A DNA stretch of 8,409 nt from Anaerolineaceae bacterium (GCA_021107195.1 JAIOTF010000161.1:1-8409); one strand, 5' to 3'; positions 1 to 6,189 are shown, counted from the stretch's first letter. The notes: generated from the letters alone by a model not told the origin. Translations and numbers: made by a program.

Positions 1-48
1 ACACTGGATTATGTCACGCCATCTTTTCCAACCTGGAATCTGCCCTGA
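1..48 (+). CDS. Possible C-terminal tail of an upstream gene (partial)
   Basis: Reading in frame from base 1 gives TLDYVTPSFPTWNLP followed by a TGA stop at 46-48. The peptide looks like an ordinary soluble C-terminus and lies on the same strand as the peptidase operon that follows, but 15 residues are too few to name a family. It could equally be chance open sequence. The gene body, if real, lies outside the window. Confidence 0.3.
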   Translation, partial: TLDYVTPSFPTWNLP

Positions 49-126
49 CCAAACCATGAATTCCTGCTACAAATGCAAAACCCTGCAAAATGATCAACTT
101 GCCAGGGATAATCAACGCTCATTTCA

Positions 127-171
127 CCTGTCCCAATGCAATCCGCAACTGTACTTTCGCAATGGGACAGG
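127..171 (+). repeat. Long inverted repeat (hairpin) upstream of the M16 operon
   Basis: The arms CCTGTCCCAATGC (127-139) and GCAATGGGACAGG (159-171) pair over 13 positions with a single A-A mismatch, enclosing a 19-nt loop. No T-run follows on either strand, so it is not a canonical intrinsic terminator. It ends 28 nt before the ATG at 200, so it could be a leader structure, an operator, or a factor-dependent terminator for the gene that may end at 48. No convincing -35/-10 pair was found around it. Confidence 0.6.
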
Positions 172-199
172 ATTTATCGCAACACTCATAGAGACCATA

Positions 200-1498
200 A
201 TGACCCAACGTACAACCTTTACTGAAACGACCCTGGAAAATGGTTTAACTGTATTTTTGAAGGAGATCCATACTGCCCCTTTGATCAGCCATTGGGTATG
301 GTACCGGATCGGTTCACGCGATGAAGTGCCAGGCAAGACCGGCATTTCTCACTGGGTAGAACATATGCTGTTCAAAGGGACATCCCGCTTCCCATCCAGC
401 ACCCTGGACAAGGCTGTCTCCCGCAATGGCGGCCACTGGAACGCCATGACCTACCTTGACTGGACTGCTTGTTATGAAAAGATGCCCGCTGATAAGATTG
501 ACCTCGCACTCGACCTGGAATCAGACCGTATACAGAACTGCCTCTTTGATCCGGAAGAAGTGGAATCGGAACGTACCGTGATCATTTCGGAACGGGAAGG
601 GCACGAAAACACGCCCTATTTCCGTCTGGATGAAGCCATCCAGCAGCAGGCCTTTGACACCCATCCTTACCGCAATGAAGTCATTGGCGAAAAACAAGAC
701 CTGCTCACAATCACACGGGACGATCTCTACACTCACTACCGCACATATTACACCCCCGGCAACGCCGTGCTGGCCATCGCCGGCGACTTTGATACACAGT
801 CCATGCTCGCCAAAGTTGAGCAATACTATGCCAGCATCCCTGCCGGCCCTCATCCGCCGCGCCCAGCCCAGCTTGAGTCCCCCCTCGCAAAAGAAAGACG
901 GGTTGAAGTCACCGGGCCAGAAGAGACCATCCTTCTGCAAATTTCTTACCGCGCCCCGGCTGCCATCCAGCAGGATTTCTTTACCATGACCATCCTCGAC
1001 AGCCTGCTCTCTGGCCCATCCAGCTTGAACATGTTTGGCGGCGGCAGTATCTCCAACAAAACCAGCCGCCTCTACCGGGCACTGGTGGAACAGAATCTGG
1101 CCGTAGCCGTCAGCGGCGGCATGCGCGCCACTATTCACCCTTTCCTCTATGATGTCCACATGGTGCTGCCGCCTGGCAGTGACCCGCATCCCGCACTGCA
1201 AGCCCTCGACGATCAGATCAACAGCCTGCAAGAATCCCTGGTCACCACCAATGAGATCCGGCGAGCGACCAAACAGGCGCGTGCCCTCTTTGCTTATGGC
1301 AGCGAAAACATCACCAATCAAGCCTTCTGGATGGGCTATACCAATATGTTTGGCAAATATGACTGGTTCCTGAATTATGTCAGCGAACTGGAAAAGGTCA
1401 CACCCGAAAAAATCCTGCAAGCCGCCCAAACCTGGCTGAACCCAGCCCGACGAGTGGTCGGAACTTATCTCCCCGAAAATCACACAGGTGCTGCATGA
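200..1498 (+). CDS. M16B family zinc metallopeptidase, catalytic subunit
   Basis: This encodes a 432-residue protein of the M16B (mitochondrial processing peptidase-like) family. The inverted zinc motif HWVEH is at residues 51-55 (H51, E54 and H55), and the expected downstream glutamate ligand is E131 in VIISE, about 75 residues later. The N-terminal sheet begins with LENGLTVFLKE, typical of the family. A glycine-rich stretch (about 271-283) and SRLYRALVEQNLA (289-301) mark the second, structural half. The family cleaves peptides or unfolded protein segments inside a two-lobed chamber. I see no signal peptide, so it is probably cytoplasmic. The ATG at 200 was chosen because it gives the usual family length and N-terminus; the frame is open upstream but that sequence is not protein-like. 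The ribosome site is weak (GAGA at 191-194). Its stop overlaps the start of the partner subunit by 4 nt. Confidence 0.93.
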   Translation: MTQRTTFTETTLENGLTVFLKEIHTAPLISHWVWYRIGSRDEVPGKTGISHWVEHMLFKGTSRFPSSTLDKAVSRNGGHWNAMTYLDWTACYEKMPADKIDLALDLESDRIQNCLFDPEEVESERTVIISEREGHENTPYFRLDEAIQQQAFDTHPYRNEVIGEKQDLLTITRDDLYTHYRTYYTPGNAVLAIAGDFDTQSMLAKVEQYYASIPAGPHPPRPAQLESPLAKERRVEVTGPEETILLQISYRAPAAIQQDFFTMTILDSLLSGPSSLNMFGGGSISNKTSRLYRALVEQNLAVAVSGGMRATIHPFLYDVHMVLPPGSDPHPALQALDDQINSLQESLVTTNEIRRATKQARALFAYGSENITNQAFWMGYTNMFGKYDWFLNYVSELEKVTPEKILQAAQTWLNPARRVVGTYLPENHTGAA

Positions 1499-2802
1499 CA
1501 ATCAACATCCATTCCCTCCCTGGCCCTGAGAATATCATCCGCCGTGAATTAAGCAATGGCATCACCATCCTGATGCGCACCAATCCCGAAAGCCCTTCCA
1601 TCTATCTGAACGGCTTTCTTGATGGCGGCAGCATCTTTGACCCGGCAGAACAACTTGGTCTGGCCAATTTCACCGCCCTGGCATTGATGCGCGGCACGCT
1701 CCAACATAATTTCCAGGAGCTGTATGACCTGCTGGAAACCGCCGGAGCATCACTCCACTTTGATTCTGCCGTGCACAACGTCCGTTTCGCAGGGCGCGCA
1801 CTGGCTGAAGACTTGCCCCTGCTGCTTGGGCTGCTGGCCGAGTGCCTGACCCAGCCCGTATTTCCGGAAAAACAATTGGAAAAACTGCGTGCCCAGCTCT
1901 TCACCGGTCTGACCATGCGCAATCAGGATACCGGCGCAATGACTTCCCTTAACTTTGAAAAGCTGCTCTTCGACAATCATCCCTACAGCCGCCCTGTGGA
2001 AGGGCACATCGAAACCCTGCAAAACATTCAACGTCAGGACCTTGTTAACTTCCACAAAAAACACTACGGGCCGCGCGGCATGACAATTGTCATCGTCGGC
2101 GGAATCAACCCCGAAGCCGCCATTGCCCACGTGCAGCAAGCGTTGGGAAGCTGGCAAAACCCATCACAAATTGCCCTGCCGAAGCATTCAACCCTGCCTG
2201 ATTTTCCACCGCCAACCACCCGCCGCCATATTGAGCTGCCCGGTAAAAGTCAGTCCGACCTGATGATTGGCAGCTTTGGCCCGCTGCGCAGCTCGCCAGA
2301 TTATTTGACCCTGGCCGTGGGCAACAATATTCTCGGCCAATTCGGCATGATGGGCCGCATCGGCAGCAGTGTCCGCGAAAAAGCCGGCCTGGCCTATTAC
2401 GCCAGCACCAGCCTCAACGCCTCGTTGATCGGAGGTTCCTGGCTTGTCGCTGCAGGGGTCAACCCTGCCAATCTGGAACACGCCACCGACCTGATCCTGG
2501 TGGAACTGGAACGTTTTGTCACCGAAGCTGTCACCGGTCAGGAACTCTCAGACAGCAAAGCCAACTTCATCGGCCGTCTGCCGATGGCCTTTGAATCCAA
2601 CGCAGGTGTCGCCAGCGGTCTGTGGAATCTGGAGCGTTTCCAGCTTGGCCTGGATTACTATCAACTTTATCCGCAAAAGATCGAAGCCGTCAGCGCTGAA
2701 AAGATTCTGGAAACCTCGCGCCGCTATCTGGACCCGCAGCGGCTGGTCATCGTCAATGCCGGCACCACGCCCGGCACCCCTGCAGGAGGAACCGAAACTT
2801 GA
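1495..2802 (+). CDS. M16B family peptidase-like protein, non-catalytic partner subunit
   Basis: This 435-residue M16-fold protein lacks the zinc motif: the HxxEH position reads NFTAL (about residues 58-62). It keeps the C-terminal block GRIGSSVREKAGLAYYAS (287-304) with the conserved Arg (R294) and Tyr (Y301 or Y302). In two-subunit M16B peptidases this pair helps position substrate for the catalytic partner. The family therefore predicts a heterodimer with the preceding gene product: one chain supplies zinc chemistry, the other the R/Y pair. ATG at 1495 overlaps the upstream TGA as ATGA, and the reading frame continues at full family length. No signal peptide or membrane segment is visible. 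Ratio and substrate cannot be read from sequence. Its stop is overlapped by the TTG start of acpS. Confidence 0.92.
   Translation: MTINIHSLPGPENIIRRELSNGITILMRTNPESPSIYLNGFLDGGSIFDPAEQLGLANFTALALMRGTLQHNFQELYDLLETAGASLHFDSAVHNVRFAGRALAEDLPLLLGLLAECLTQPVFPEKQLEKLRAQLFTGLTMRNQDTGAMTSLNFEKLLFDNHPYSRPVEGHIETLQNIQRQDLVNFHKKHYGPRGMTIVIVGGINPEAAIAHVQQALGSWQNPSQIALPKHSTLPDFPPPTTRRHIELPGKSQSDLMIGSFGPLRSSPDYLTLAVGNNILGQFGMMGRIGSSVREKAGLAYYASTSLNASLIGGSWLVAAGVNPANLEHATDLILVELERFVTEAVTGQELSDSKANFIGRLPMAFESNAGVASGLWNLERFQLGLDYYQLYPQKIEAVSAEKILETSRRYLDPQRLVIVNAGTTPGTPAGGTET
2784..2790 (+). promoter_or_regulatory. Ribosome binding site that fixes the TTG start of acpS
   Basis: AGGAGGA lies inside the end of the preceding coding region, 8 nt before the TTG at 2799. 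There is no ATG or GTG that would preserve the conserved N-terminal GVDLIEI block with a better site, so it decides the start. Confidence 0.85.
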
Positions 2803-3194
2803 TCCTGCGCACCGGTGTCGACCTGATCGAGATCAACCGCCTGGCCGATTTGAATCCCAAAATCCGTGCCAGATTTCTACAACGCGTCTATACACCAGCC
2901 GAACTGGCCAGCAGCGGAACCTCCAATGCCAGTCTGGCTGGCCGCTTTGCGGCCAAAGAGGCAGTCGCCAAAGCCCTCGGCACCGGCATCGGCCCCGTGC
3001 GCTGGCAAGAGATCGAGATCTGCGACGGTCCGCAAAGCGAGCCGCTCTTACGACTGCATAGCGCAGCCCAGGAGATCGCCACACAACTCGGCCTGCACAC
3101 CTGGTCAATCAGCATCAGTCATACTGCCACCCACGCTGTGGCAATGGCCGTCGCATTAGGCGAAGACACTGACGTGAAAGCCGGTCAGCGATGA
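2799..3194 (+). CDS. acpS: Holo-[acyl-carrier-protein] synthase (AcpS)
   Basis: AcpS transfers the 4'-phosphopantetheine arm of coenzyme A to a serine of apo-acyl carrier protein, activating it for fatty acid synthesis. The 131-residue product shows the family blocks in order: GVDLIEINRL (6-15, with Mg-binding D8), RFAAKEAVAKALGTGI (49-64, with E54 as the second metal ligand) and SISHT with the following HAVAMAV near the C-terminus (105-118). Length is normal for the trimeric bacterial enzyme. The start is TTG at 2799, supported by an excellent AGGAGGA (2784-2790) with 8-nt spacing and by the family N-terminus falling immediately after it. The TTGA overlap with the peptidase stop suggests coupled translation. 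Placement inside a peptidase operon looks like packing rather than shared function. Confidence 0.95.
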   Translation: MILRTGVDLIEINRLADLNPKIRARFLQRVYTPAELASSGTSNASLAGRFAAKEAVAKALGTGIGPVRWQEIEICDGPQSEPLLRLHSAAQEIATQLGLHTWSISISHTATHAVAMAVALGEDTDVKAGQR

Positions 3195-3892
3195 AGATCC
3201 TCGCCGTGAGCGATATCGAGCTGCCACTCATCTACGGCCCCAACATTCGCGAACGATTTCACGATGTGGACCTCGCCATCGGCTGCGGCGACCTGCCTTA
3301 CTACTACCTCGAATACATCATCAGCATGCTCGACGTTCCCCTCTATTACGTGCGCGGGAACCACGCCCACAAAACAGAGGTCACATGCTTTGGTGAACGA
3401 AAATACCCCTGGGGCGCAGATGACCTGCACCGCCGCGTCCGGCAAAATGCCTCAAACCTGATCATGGCCGGCATCCAGGGCTGCCAACGATACAACACCG
3501 GCCCTTACCAATACACCCAGGGGCAAATGTGGGCACTTGTCCTCAGTCTCGTACCGAAGCTCATGCTGAACAAGCTGGTTCACGGCCGCTTCCTGGACAT
3601 CTTCGTAACCCACGCCCCTCCCTGGCAGCTTCAAGACATGGAAGACCTTCCCCACCAGGGCATCAAGGCCTTCCGCTGGCTGGATAAAGTCTTCCAACCT
3701 GCCCTGCACCTGCACGGGCACATCCACATCTACCGCCAGGTATCGCCCGTCCAAACCATGTTTGGCAGCACCCGCATGATAAACGTCTTCGGCTTCCGCG
3801 AAATCACCCTGGATGACCACAGCCTGGCACGCGGAAAATTTAAAATCCTTACCCCCGAATATAAATCGACGGAACTCCTCAAGCAGAAGTAG
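3191..3892 (+). CDS. Calcineurin-like metallophosphoesterase
   Basis: This 233-residue protein has the calcineurin-like metallophosphoesterase motif series: SDIE (7-10), GCGD (31-34), GNH (57-59), THAP (140-143) and GHIH (176-179). Expected metal ligands present are D8, D34, N58, H141, H177 and H179, with catalytic-type H59. Two departures stand out: motif I is D-x-E instead of the usual D-x-H, and motif III reads GNHA rather than GNHD/E. Other blocks such as GDLPYYYLEYIISML (33-47) are of a type I associate with Chloroflexota-like homologues, which is a recollection and not a search result. The family cleaves phosphomonoesters or phosphodiesters; the substrate is unknown. No signal peptide or membrane segment is seen. 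ATG at 3191 overlaps the acpS stop as ATGA, making this the last gene of the four-gene operon. Confidence 0.88.
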   Translation: MKILAVSDIELPLIYGPNIRERFHDVDLAIGCGDLPYYYLEYIISMLDVPLYYVRGNHAHKTEVTCFGERKYPWGADDLHRRVRQNASNLIMAGIQGCQRYNTGPYQYTQGQMWALVLSLVPKLMLNKLVHGRFLDIFVTHAPPWQLQDMEDLPHQGIKAFRWLDKVFQPALHLHGHIHIYRQVSPVQTMFGSTRMINVFGFREITLDDHSLARGKFKILTPEYKSTELLKQK

Positions 3893-3913
3893 TTAGTTCT
3901 TTCTCCCCCCTAA

Positions 3914-3956
3914 CAAAAAATTTCCCATGACCTTGAATATCAAGGTCATGGGAAAT
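3914..3956 (-). terminator. Intrinsic terminator of the small minus-strand gene
   Basis: Arms 3921-3936 and 3940-3955 are a perfect 16-bp inverted repeat with a 3-nt loop, extended to 17 bp by A3920-T3956. Read on the - strand, the stem is followed directly by a run of six T (3920-3915). This is the canonical form for a leftward transcript. On the + strand no T-run follows, so it would be a poorer terminator for the M16-acpS-phosphoesterase operon, although the stem lies between the two convergent stops and may serve both. Confidence 0.9.
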
Positions 3957-3981
3957 CCATCCCTGATGCTCCTCAAAAGGA

Positions 3982-4224
3982 TCAGCGTCCGGCAGTTGTT
4001 GCCTCGCCAATCCCCAGCCAGAGATGATTGGGCAGCACCATCTGGTGCGGTTTCACCTCAATGCCTGCCGACTTATCCAGCGGATCAGAAAGCATACTGG
4101 GATGCACAAAACACAGCGTTGGCTTGCGCCCATACTTCTTCTGATAATACGCCGCCGCCTTCTGAATTCTCACCGGCAGCTCAACCTTCGTATTATTGTC
4201 AAACCACAACATGCCGATATCCAT
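3982..4224 (-). CDS. Uncharacterised small soluble protein (80 aa), likely SOS-regulated
   Basis: The product is an 80-residue soluble protein beginning MDIGMLWFDNNTK. It has an amphipathic helix-like segment (about 14-31, with AAAYYQKKYG), a hydrophobic strand-like TLCFVHPSM (about 36-44) and a C-terminal VLPNHLWLGI. I recognise no enzymatic motif, DNA-binding motif or membrane segment and cannot name a function. It reads like a real conserved protein, and its unit is complete: promoter, GGAGG at 4234-4230 with 5-nt spacing to ATG 4224, and a strong terminator after the TGA at 3984-3982. A GTG at 4236 would add four residues but would consume the ribosome site, so I prefer the ATG. Two GAAC-N4-GTTC boxes around its promoter suggest repression by a LexA-type regulator. 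It converges on the phosphoesterase gene and shows no operon partner. Confidence 0.82.
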   Translation of the reverse strand: MDIGMLWFDNNTKVELPVRIQKAAAYYQKKYGRKPTLCFVHPSMLSDPLDKSAGIEVKPHQMVLPNHLWLGIGEATTAGR

Positions 4225-4266
4225 ATTGTCCTCCACAAGCTTAACTGTTGCAAAAAGTGAACCAGG

Positions 4267-4295
4267 TTTACATTAAAGAACGTATGTTCTATTAT
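4267..4295 (+). promoter_or_regulatory. Possible divergent promoter overlapping the twin operator
   Basis: On the + strand TTTACA (4267-4272) is 17 nt from TATTAT (4290-4295), which overlaps the - strand TATAAT by five bases. This could drive rightward transcription toward 4320-4690, but no convincing gene follows directly. It may be a by-product of -10 sequence symmetry. Confidence 0.4.
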
Positions 4296-4311
4296 AACAG
4301 AACATACGTTC
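4278..4311. promoter_or_regulatory. Twin LexA/SOS-type operator (two GAAC-N4-GTTC boxes)
   Basis: GAACGTATGTTC (4278-4289) and GAACATACGTTC (4300-4311) each match the GAAC-N4-GTTC SOS box known for LexA of Gram-positive-type bacteria. They are also exact reverse complements of each other, with a 10-nt AT-rich spacer that holds the -10 element. Their centres are 22 bp apart, about two helical turns, so two dimers would sit on one face. One box covers the start region and the other the -35/-10 spacer of the - strand promoter, ideal for repression. LexA assignment is inferred from motif; another repressor could bind the same palindrome. Confidence 0.75.
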
Positions 4312-4319
4312 CAAATCAA
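4291..4319 (-). promoter_or_regulatory. Sigma70-type promoter of the small minus-strand gene
   Basis: On the - strand TTGATT (4319-4314) is separated by exactly 17 nt from a perfect TATAAT (4296-4291). Transcription would begin near 4284 and leave a leader of about 60 nt before the ATG at 4224. The -10 lies exactly between two LexA-like boxes, and one box occupies the -35/-10 spacer. Confidence 0.8.
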
Positions 4320-4630
4320 GTGTTTTTTATAAAATTCCTGGTTTTCAAGATTGTCCATGAGGCACATACCCTGCTCAACCAAATAGGCGGCAGTAAGGAC
4401 AGGTTTACACGAAGTGCCTTGCAACGTGCCCGCAGGGTTTGGGCAACCCTCTCCTTACTCAACGAAGTTTTCATTAGAGGATCAAACATCACCTCCCAGC
4501 CTCCCGCATGATGATGTCATTACGAAAGATCTGCAGCGACCGCAGTTGCCCCGGCACGGCCGTACTAAACATGCATGATATGCATCTGCACGGATTTGAG
4601 AATTTCAGCATGCGATTGCTCATCAGAAAG
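4320..4630. other. Intergenic region without a convincing gene
   Basis: Together with the operator region, the gap between the small - strand gene and the DUF218 gene is about 470 nt. Both strands contain only short, low-quality open frames. Small inverted repeats are present, for example AGGGTT/AACCCT at 4434-4450 and ATGCAT repeated at 4571-4576 and 4580-4585, none with a terminator T-run. I see no RNA gene. It may hold regulatory sequence or the eroded remains of a gene. Confidence 0.5.
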
Positions 4631-4639
4631 TGGTATGAT
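4631..4639 (+). promoter_or_regulatory. Extended -10 promoter of the DUF218 gene
   Basis: TG-G-TATGAT matches an extended -10 element (TGn plus a 5/6 TATAAT match) and lies 54 nt before the ATG at 4693. No good -35 lies at 16-18 nt upstream, which is tolerated for extended -10 promoters. Confidence 0.5.
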
Positions 4640-4692
4640 GAAAATCTGACACTGCACAGTCCCCCAGGCCTGTGCCACTTCAGGAGGATAGT

Positions 4693-5487
4693 ATGTTCGT
4701 TTTTCTATCTAAATTCCTGCCCCAATTCATCTATCCGGCAGGTCTGGTCTGTCTGTTGCTCATTCTGGCCCTCATCTTCCAGCGCCGCAAAAAATGGCAA
4801 AACACTGTCATCGGCCTGGCGCTGGCCGTACTGATCATCGCCGGCAACCGCTGGGCAGCCTATGGCCTGACCCGTTCACTGGAGTGGCGCCACCTGCCCC
4901 CTGCCGAACTCCCGCAAGTCGAGGCCATCGTCGTGCTGGGCGGTGGCACCGAGCCCCACCAGTCACCGCGCCCCATCGTTGAACTGAACAGCGCCGGTGA
5001 CCGGGCACTGTATGCCGCCTACCTTTACCAGCAAGGCCATGCCCCCCACCTGCTGCTCAGCGGCGGCAATATCGATTGGCTCTATGCCCAGGAAAGCACG
5101 CCCGCAGGTCAAATGGCCGCTGTCCTGGAGATGATGAACGTACCCGCCTCTGCCATCTGGCTTGAGCCCGAATCGTTGAATACCTACGAAAACGCAGTTA
5201 ACTGCGCCCGCATTCTCGCTGACAAAGATATCCAACGAATCATTCTGGTCACCACAGCCACCCACATGCCTCGCGCTGTTGCCCTCTTTGAACACCAGGG
5301 AATAGAAGTCATTCCGGCCCCAACTGACTTCAAGATCACCGAAGAGAACTGGCAAAATCTCTTCCAGGCAGACCTTTCAGCCCAATTGACACACCTCATG
5401 CCCAATGTGAGTAGTTTGAACATGACCACCACCGCCTTAAAAGAATACCTGGGCATTTTCACCTATAAACTCAGAGGCTGGCTGTGA
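4693..5487 (+). CDS. YdcF/ElyC-like DUF218 membrane protein
   Basis: This 264-residue protein has two N-terminal hydrophobic segments (about 12-29 and 38-51) separated by a basic loop with QRRKKW, followed by a DUF218 domain (about 76-255). Domain landmarks are VVLGGG (80-85), LLSGG (121-125), the acidic-polar block NTYENA (163-168), TTATHMPRA (187-195) and a closing ALKEYLGIFTYKLRG (248-262). This two-helix architecture matches the YdcF/ElyC/SanA group, whose E. coli member ElyC affects peptidoglycan and lipid carrier metabolism. The DUF218 chemistry is not firmly known. It lies just upstream of uppS, which makes an envelope role attractive but unproven. Start ATG 4693 has AGGAGG (4682-4687) at 5-nt spacing; an in-frame GTG at 4672 would be less well placed. 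It appears to be a single gene with its own promoter. Confidence 0.88.
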   Translation: MFVFLSKFLPQFIYPAGLVCLLLILALIFQRRKKWQNTVIGLALAVLIIAGNRWAAYGLTRSLEWRHLPPAELPQVEAIVVLGGGTEPHQSPRPIVELNSAGDRALYAAYLYQQGHAPHLLLSGGNIDWLYAQESTPAGQMAAVLEMMNVPASAIWLEPESLNTYENAVNCARILADKDIQRIILVTTATHMPRAVALFEHQGIEVIPAPTDFKITEENWQNLFQADLSAQLTHLMPNVSSLNMTTTALKEYLGIFTYKLRGWL

Positions 5488-5513
5488 GCGCCGGTGCCCA
5501 AAAAAGGATTTTC

Positions 5514-5543
5514 TTGCCATTTTCGGCAAATTTAGGGTATGCT
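5514..5543 (+). promoter_or_regulatory. Promoter of the frr-uppS-cdsA operon
   Basis: TTGCCA (5514-5519, 5/6 match) and TATGCT (5538-5543, 4/6 match) are 18 nt apart, about 90 nt before the frr start. The -35 overlaps a small inverted repeat TTGCC/GGCAA (5514-5518 and 5525-5529). The 144-nt gap after the DUF218 gene supports a separate promoter. Confidence 0.55.
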
Positions 5544-5566
5544 TAATAAAGTTATTATTTCCAGTG

Positions 5567-5604
5567 ATGTTCTTCCACCTAACAAGAAAAGATAAGAAGA
5601 ACAT
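5567..5604 (+). repeat. Inverted repeat in the frr leader
   Basis: ATGTTCTTC (5567-5575) and GAAGAACAT (5596-5604) form a perfect 9-bp inverted repeat with a 20-nt A-rich loop, between the likely promoter and the ribosome site of frr. It could be an mRNA hairpin or a protein-binding site. No T-run follows, so it is not a simple terminator. Confidence 0.55.
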
Positions 5605-5631
5605 TCGCCACCATCCAATAAGGAGGTCTTT

Positions 5632-6189
5632 GTGATAAACGATACGCTCAAAGAAGGCAAGGTACGTATGAAGGGCGCCATTCAATCCTTCGAAGATGAC
5701 CTGTCCGGGATTCGCACGGGACGCGCCTCACCGGCTCTGGTGGAACGGCTCTCCATTGAATACTACGGAGCGCCCACCCCTTTGCAGCAGTTGGCCAGCA
5801 TCAGCGTGCCAGAACCACGTCAGCTATTGATCAAACCATTTGACGCCAGCAGCCTGAAAGGGATTGAACGAGCCATTCTTGCCTCTGAACTGGGCCTAAC
5901 CCCCAACAATGACGGCAAAGTCATCCGGCTCAATTTACCAACACTGACCGAAGAACGCCGCCACGAACTGGCACGCGTTGTGAACCACCGCAACGAAGAA
6001 GCCCGCGTCTCTGTCCGCAACGTACGCCGGGACCTGATCAAAGATTTGCGCGAATTTGAAAAAGAAAAAATGATCTCGGAAGATGACCTCAAACGCGGTG
6101 AAGACGATTTGCAAAAACTGACGGATGAAATGATCAAAAATATCGACGAGATTGGCGACCGCAAGCAAAAGGAGATCATGGAGGTTTAA
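5632..6189 (+). CDS. frr: Ribosome recycling factor
   Basis: RRF acts with EF-G to split the post-termination ribosome so that subunits can be reused. The 185-residue product is exactly family length and shows the expected blocks: RTGRASPALVE (28-38), YYGAPTPLQQLASISVPEPR (44-63), the GLTPNNDGKVIRLNLPTLTEERR region (88-110), and the C-terminal helix arginines R129, R132, R133 with KDLREFEKEKMISEDD (137-152). The last part returns to the three-helix bundle as a charged coiled coil. The start is GTG at 5632, fixed by AAGGAGGT (5620-5627) and by the conserved N-terminus. Many bacteria have pyrH directly upstream; here it is replaced by a promoter and the DUF218 gene. It is followed by uppS after a 17-nt gap, so the two are very likely co-transcribed. 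Confidence 0.97.
   Translation: MINDTLKEGKVRMKGAIQSFEDDLSGIRTGRASPALVERLSIEYYGAPTPLQQLASISVPEPRQLLIKPFDASSLKGIERAILASELGLTPNNDGKVIRLNLPTLTEERRHELARVVNHRNEEARVSVRNVRRDLIKDLREFEKEKMISEDDLKRGEDDLQKLTDEMIKNIDEIGDRKQKEIMEV

Noticed and set aside
11..199. In-frame upstream extension of the catalytic peptidase gene.
   Set aside because: The added 63 residues are Cys/Gln/Asn-rich without family similarity and include the hairpin region; the ATG at 200 gives the normal N-terminus.
521..1501. Long 326-residue open frame on the - strand.
   Set aside because: It lies entirely across the M16B gene, which has clear motifs; it is a shadow of high-GC coding sequence.
3927..4244. Open frame on the + strand of 105 residues downstream of the phosphoesterase.
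   Set aside because: It covers the terminator hairpin and the well-supported - strand gene, and its composition is not protein-like.
4434..4450. AGGGTT/AACCCT inverted repeat considered as a terminator.
   Set aside because: The stem is only 6 bp and no T-run follows on either strand.
4316..4489. 57-residue open frame on the - strand upstream of the small gene, starting MFDPLMKTSLSKERV, with GGAGG close before the ATG.
   Set aside because: The ribosome site is only about 2 nt from the ATG, the C-terminal half is not protein-like, and the stop falls in the -35 of the next promoter. It may be a relic but cannot be supported.
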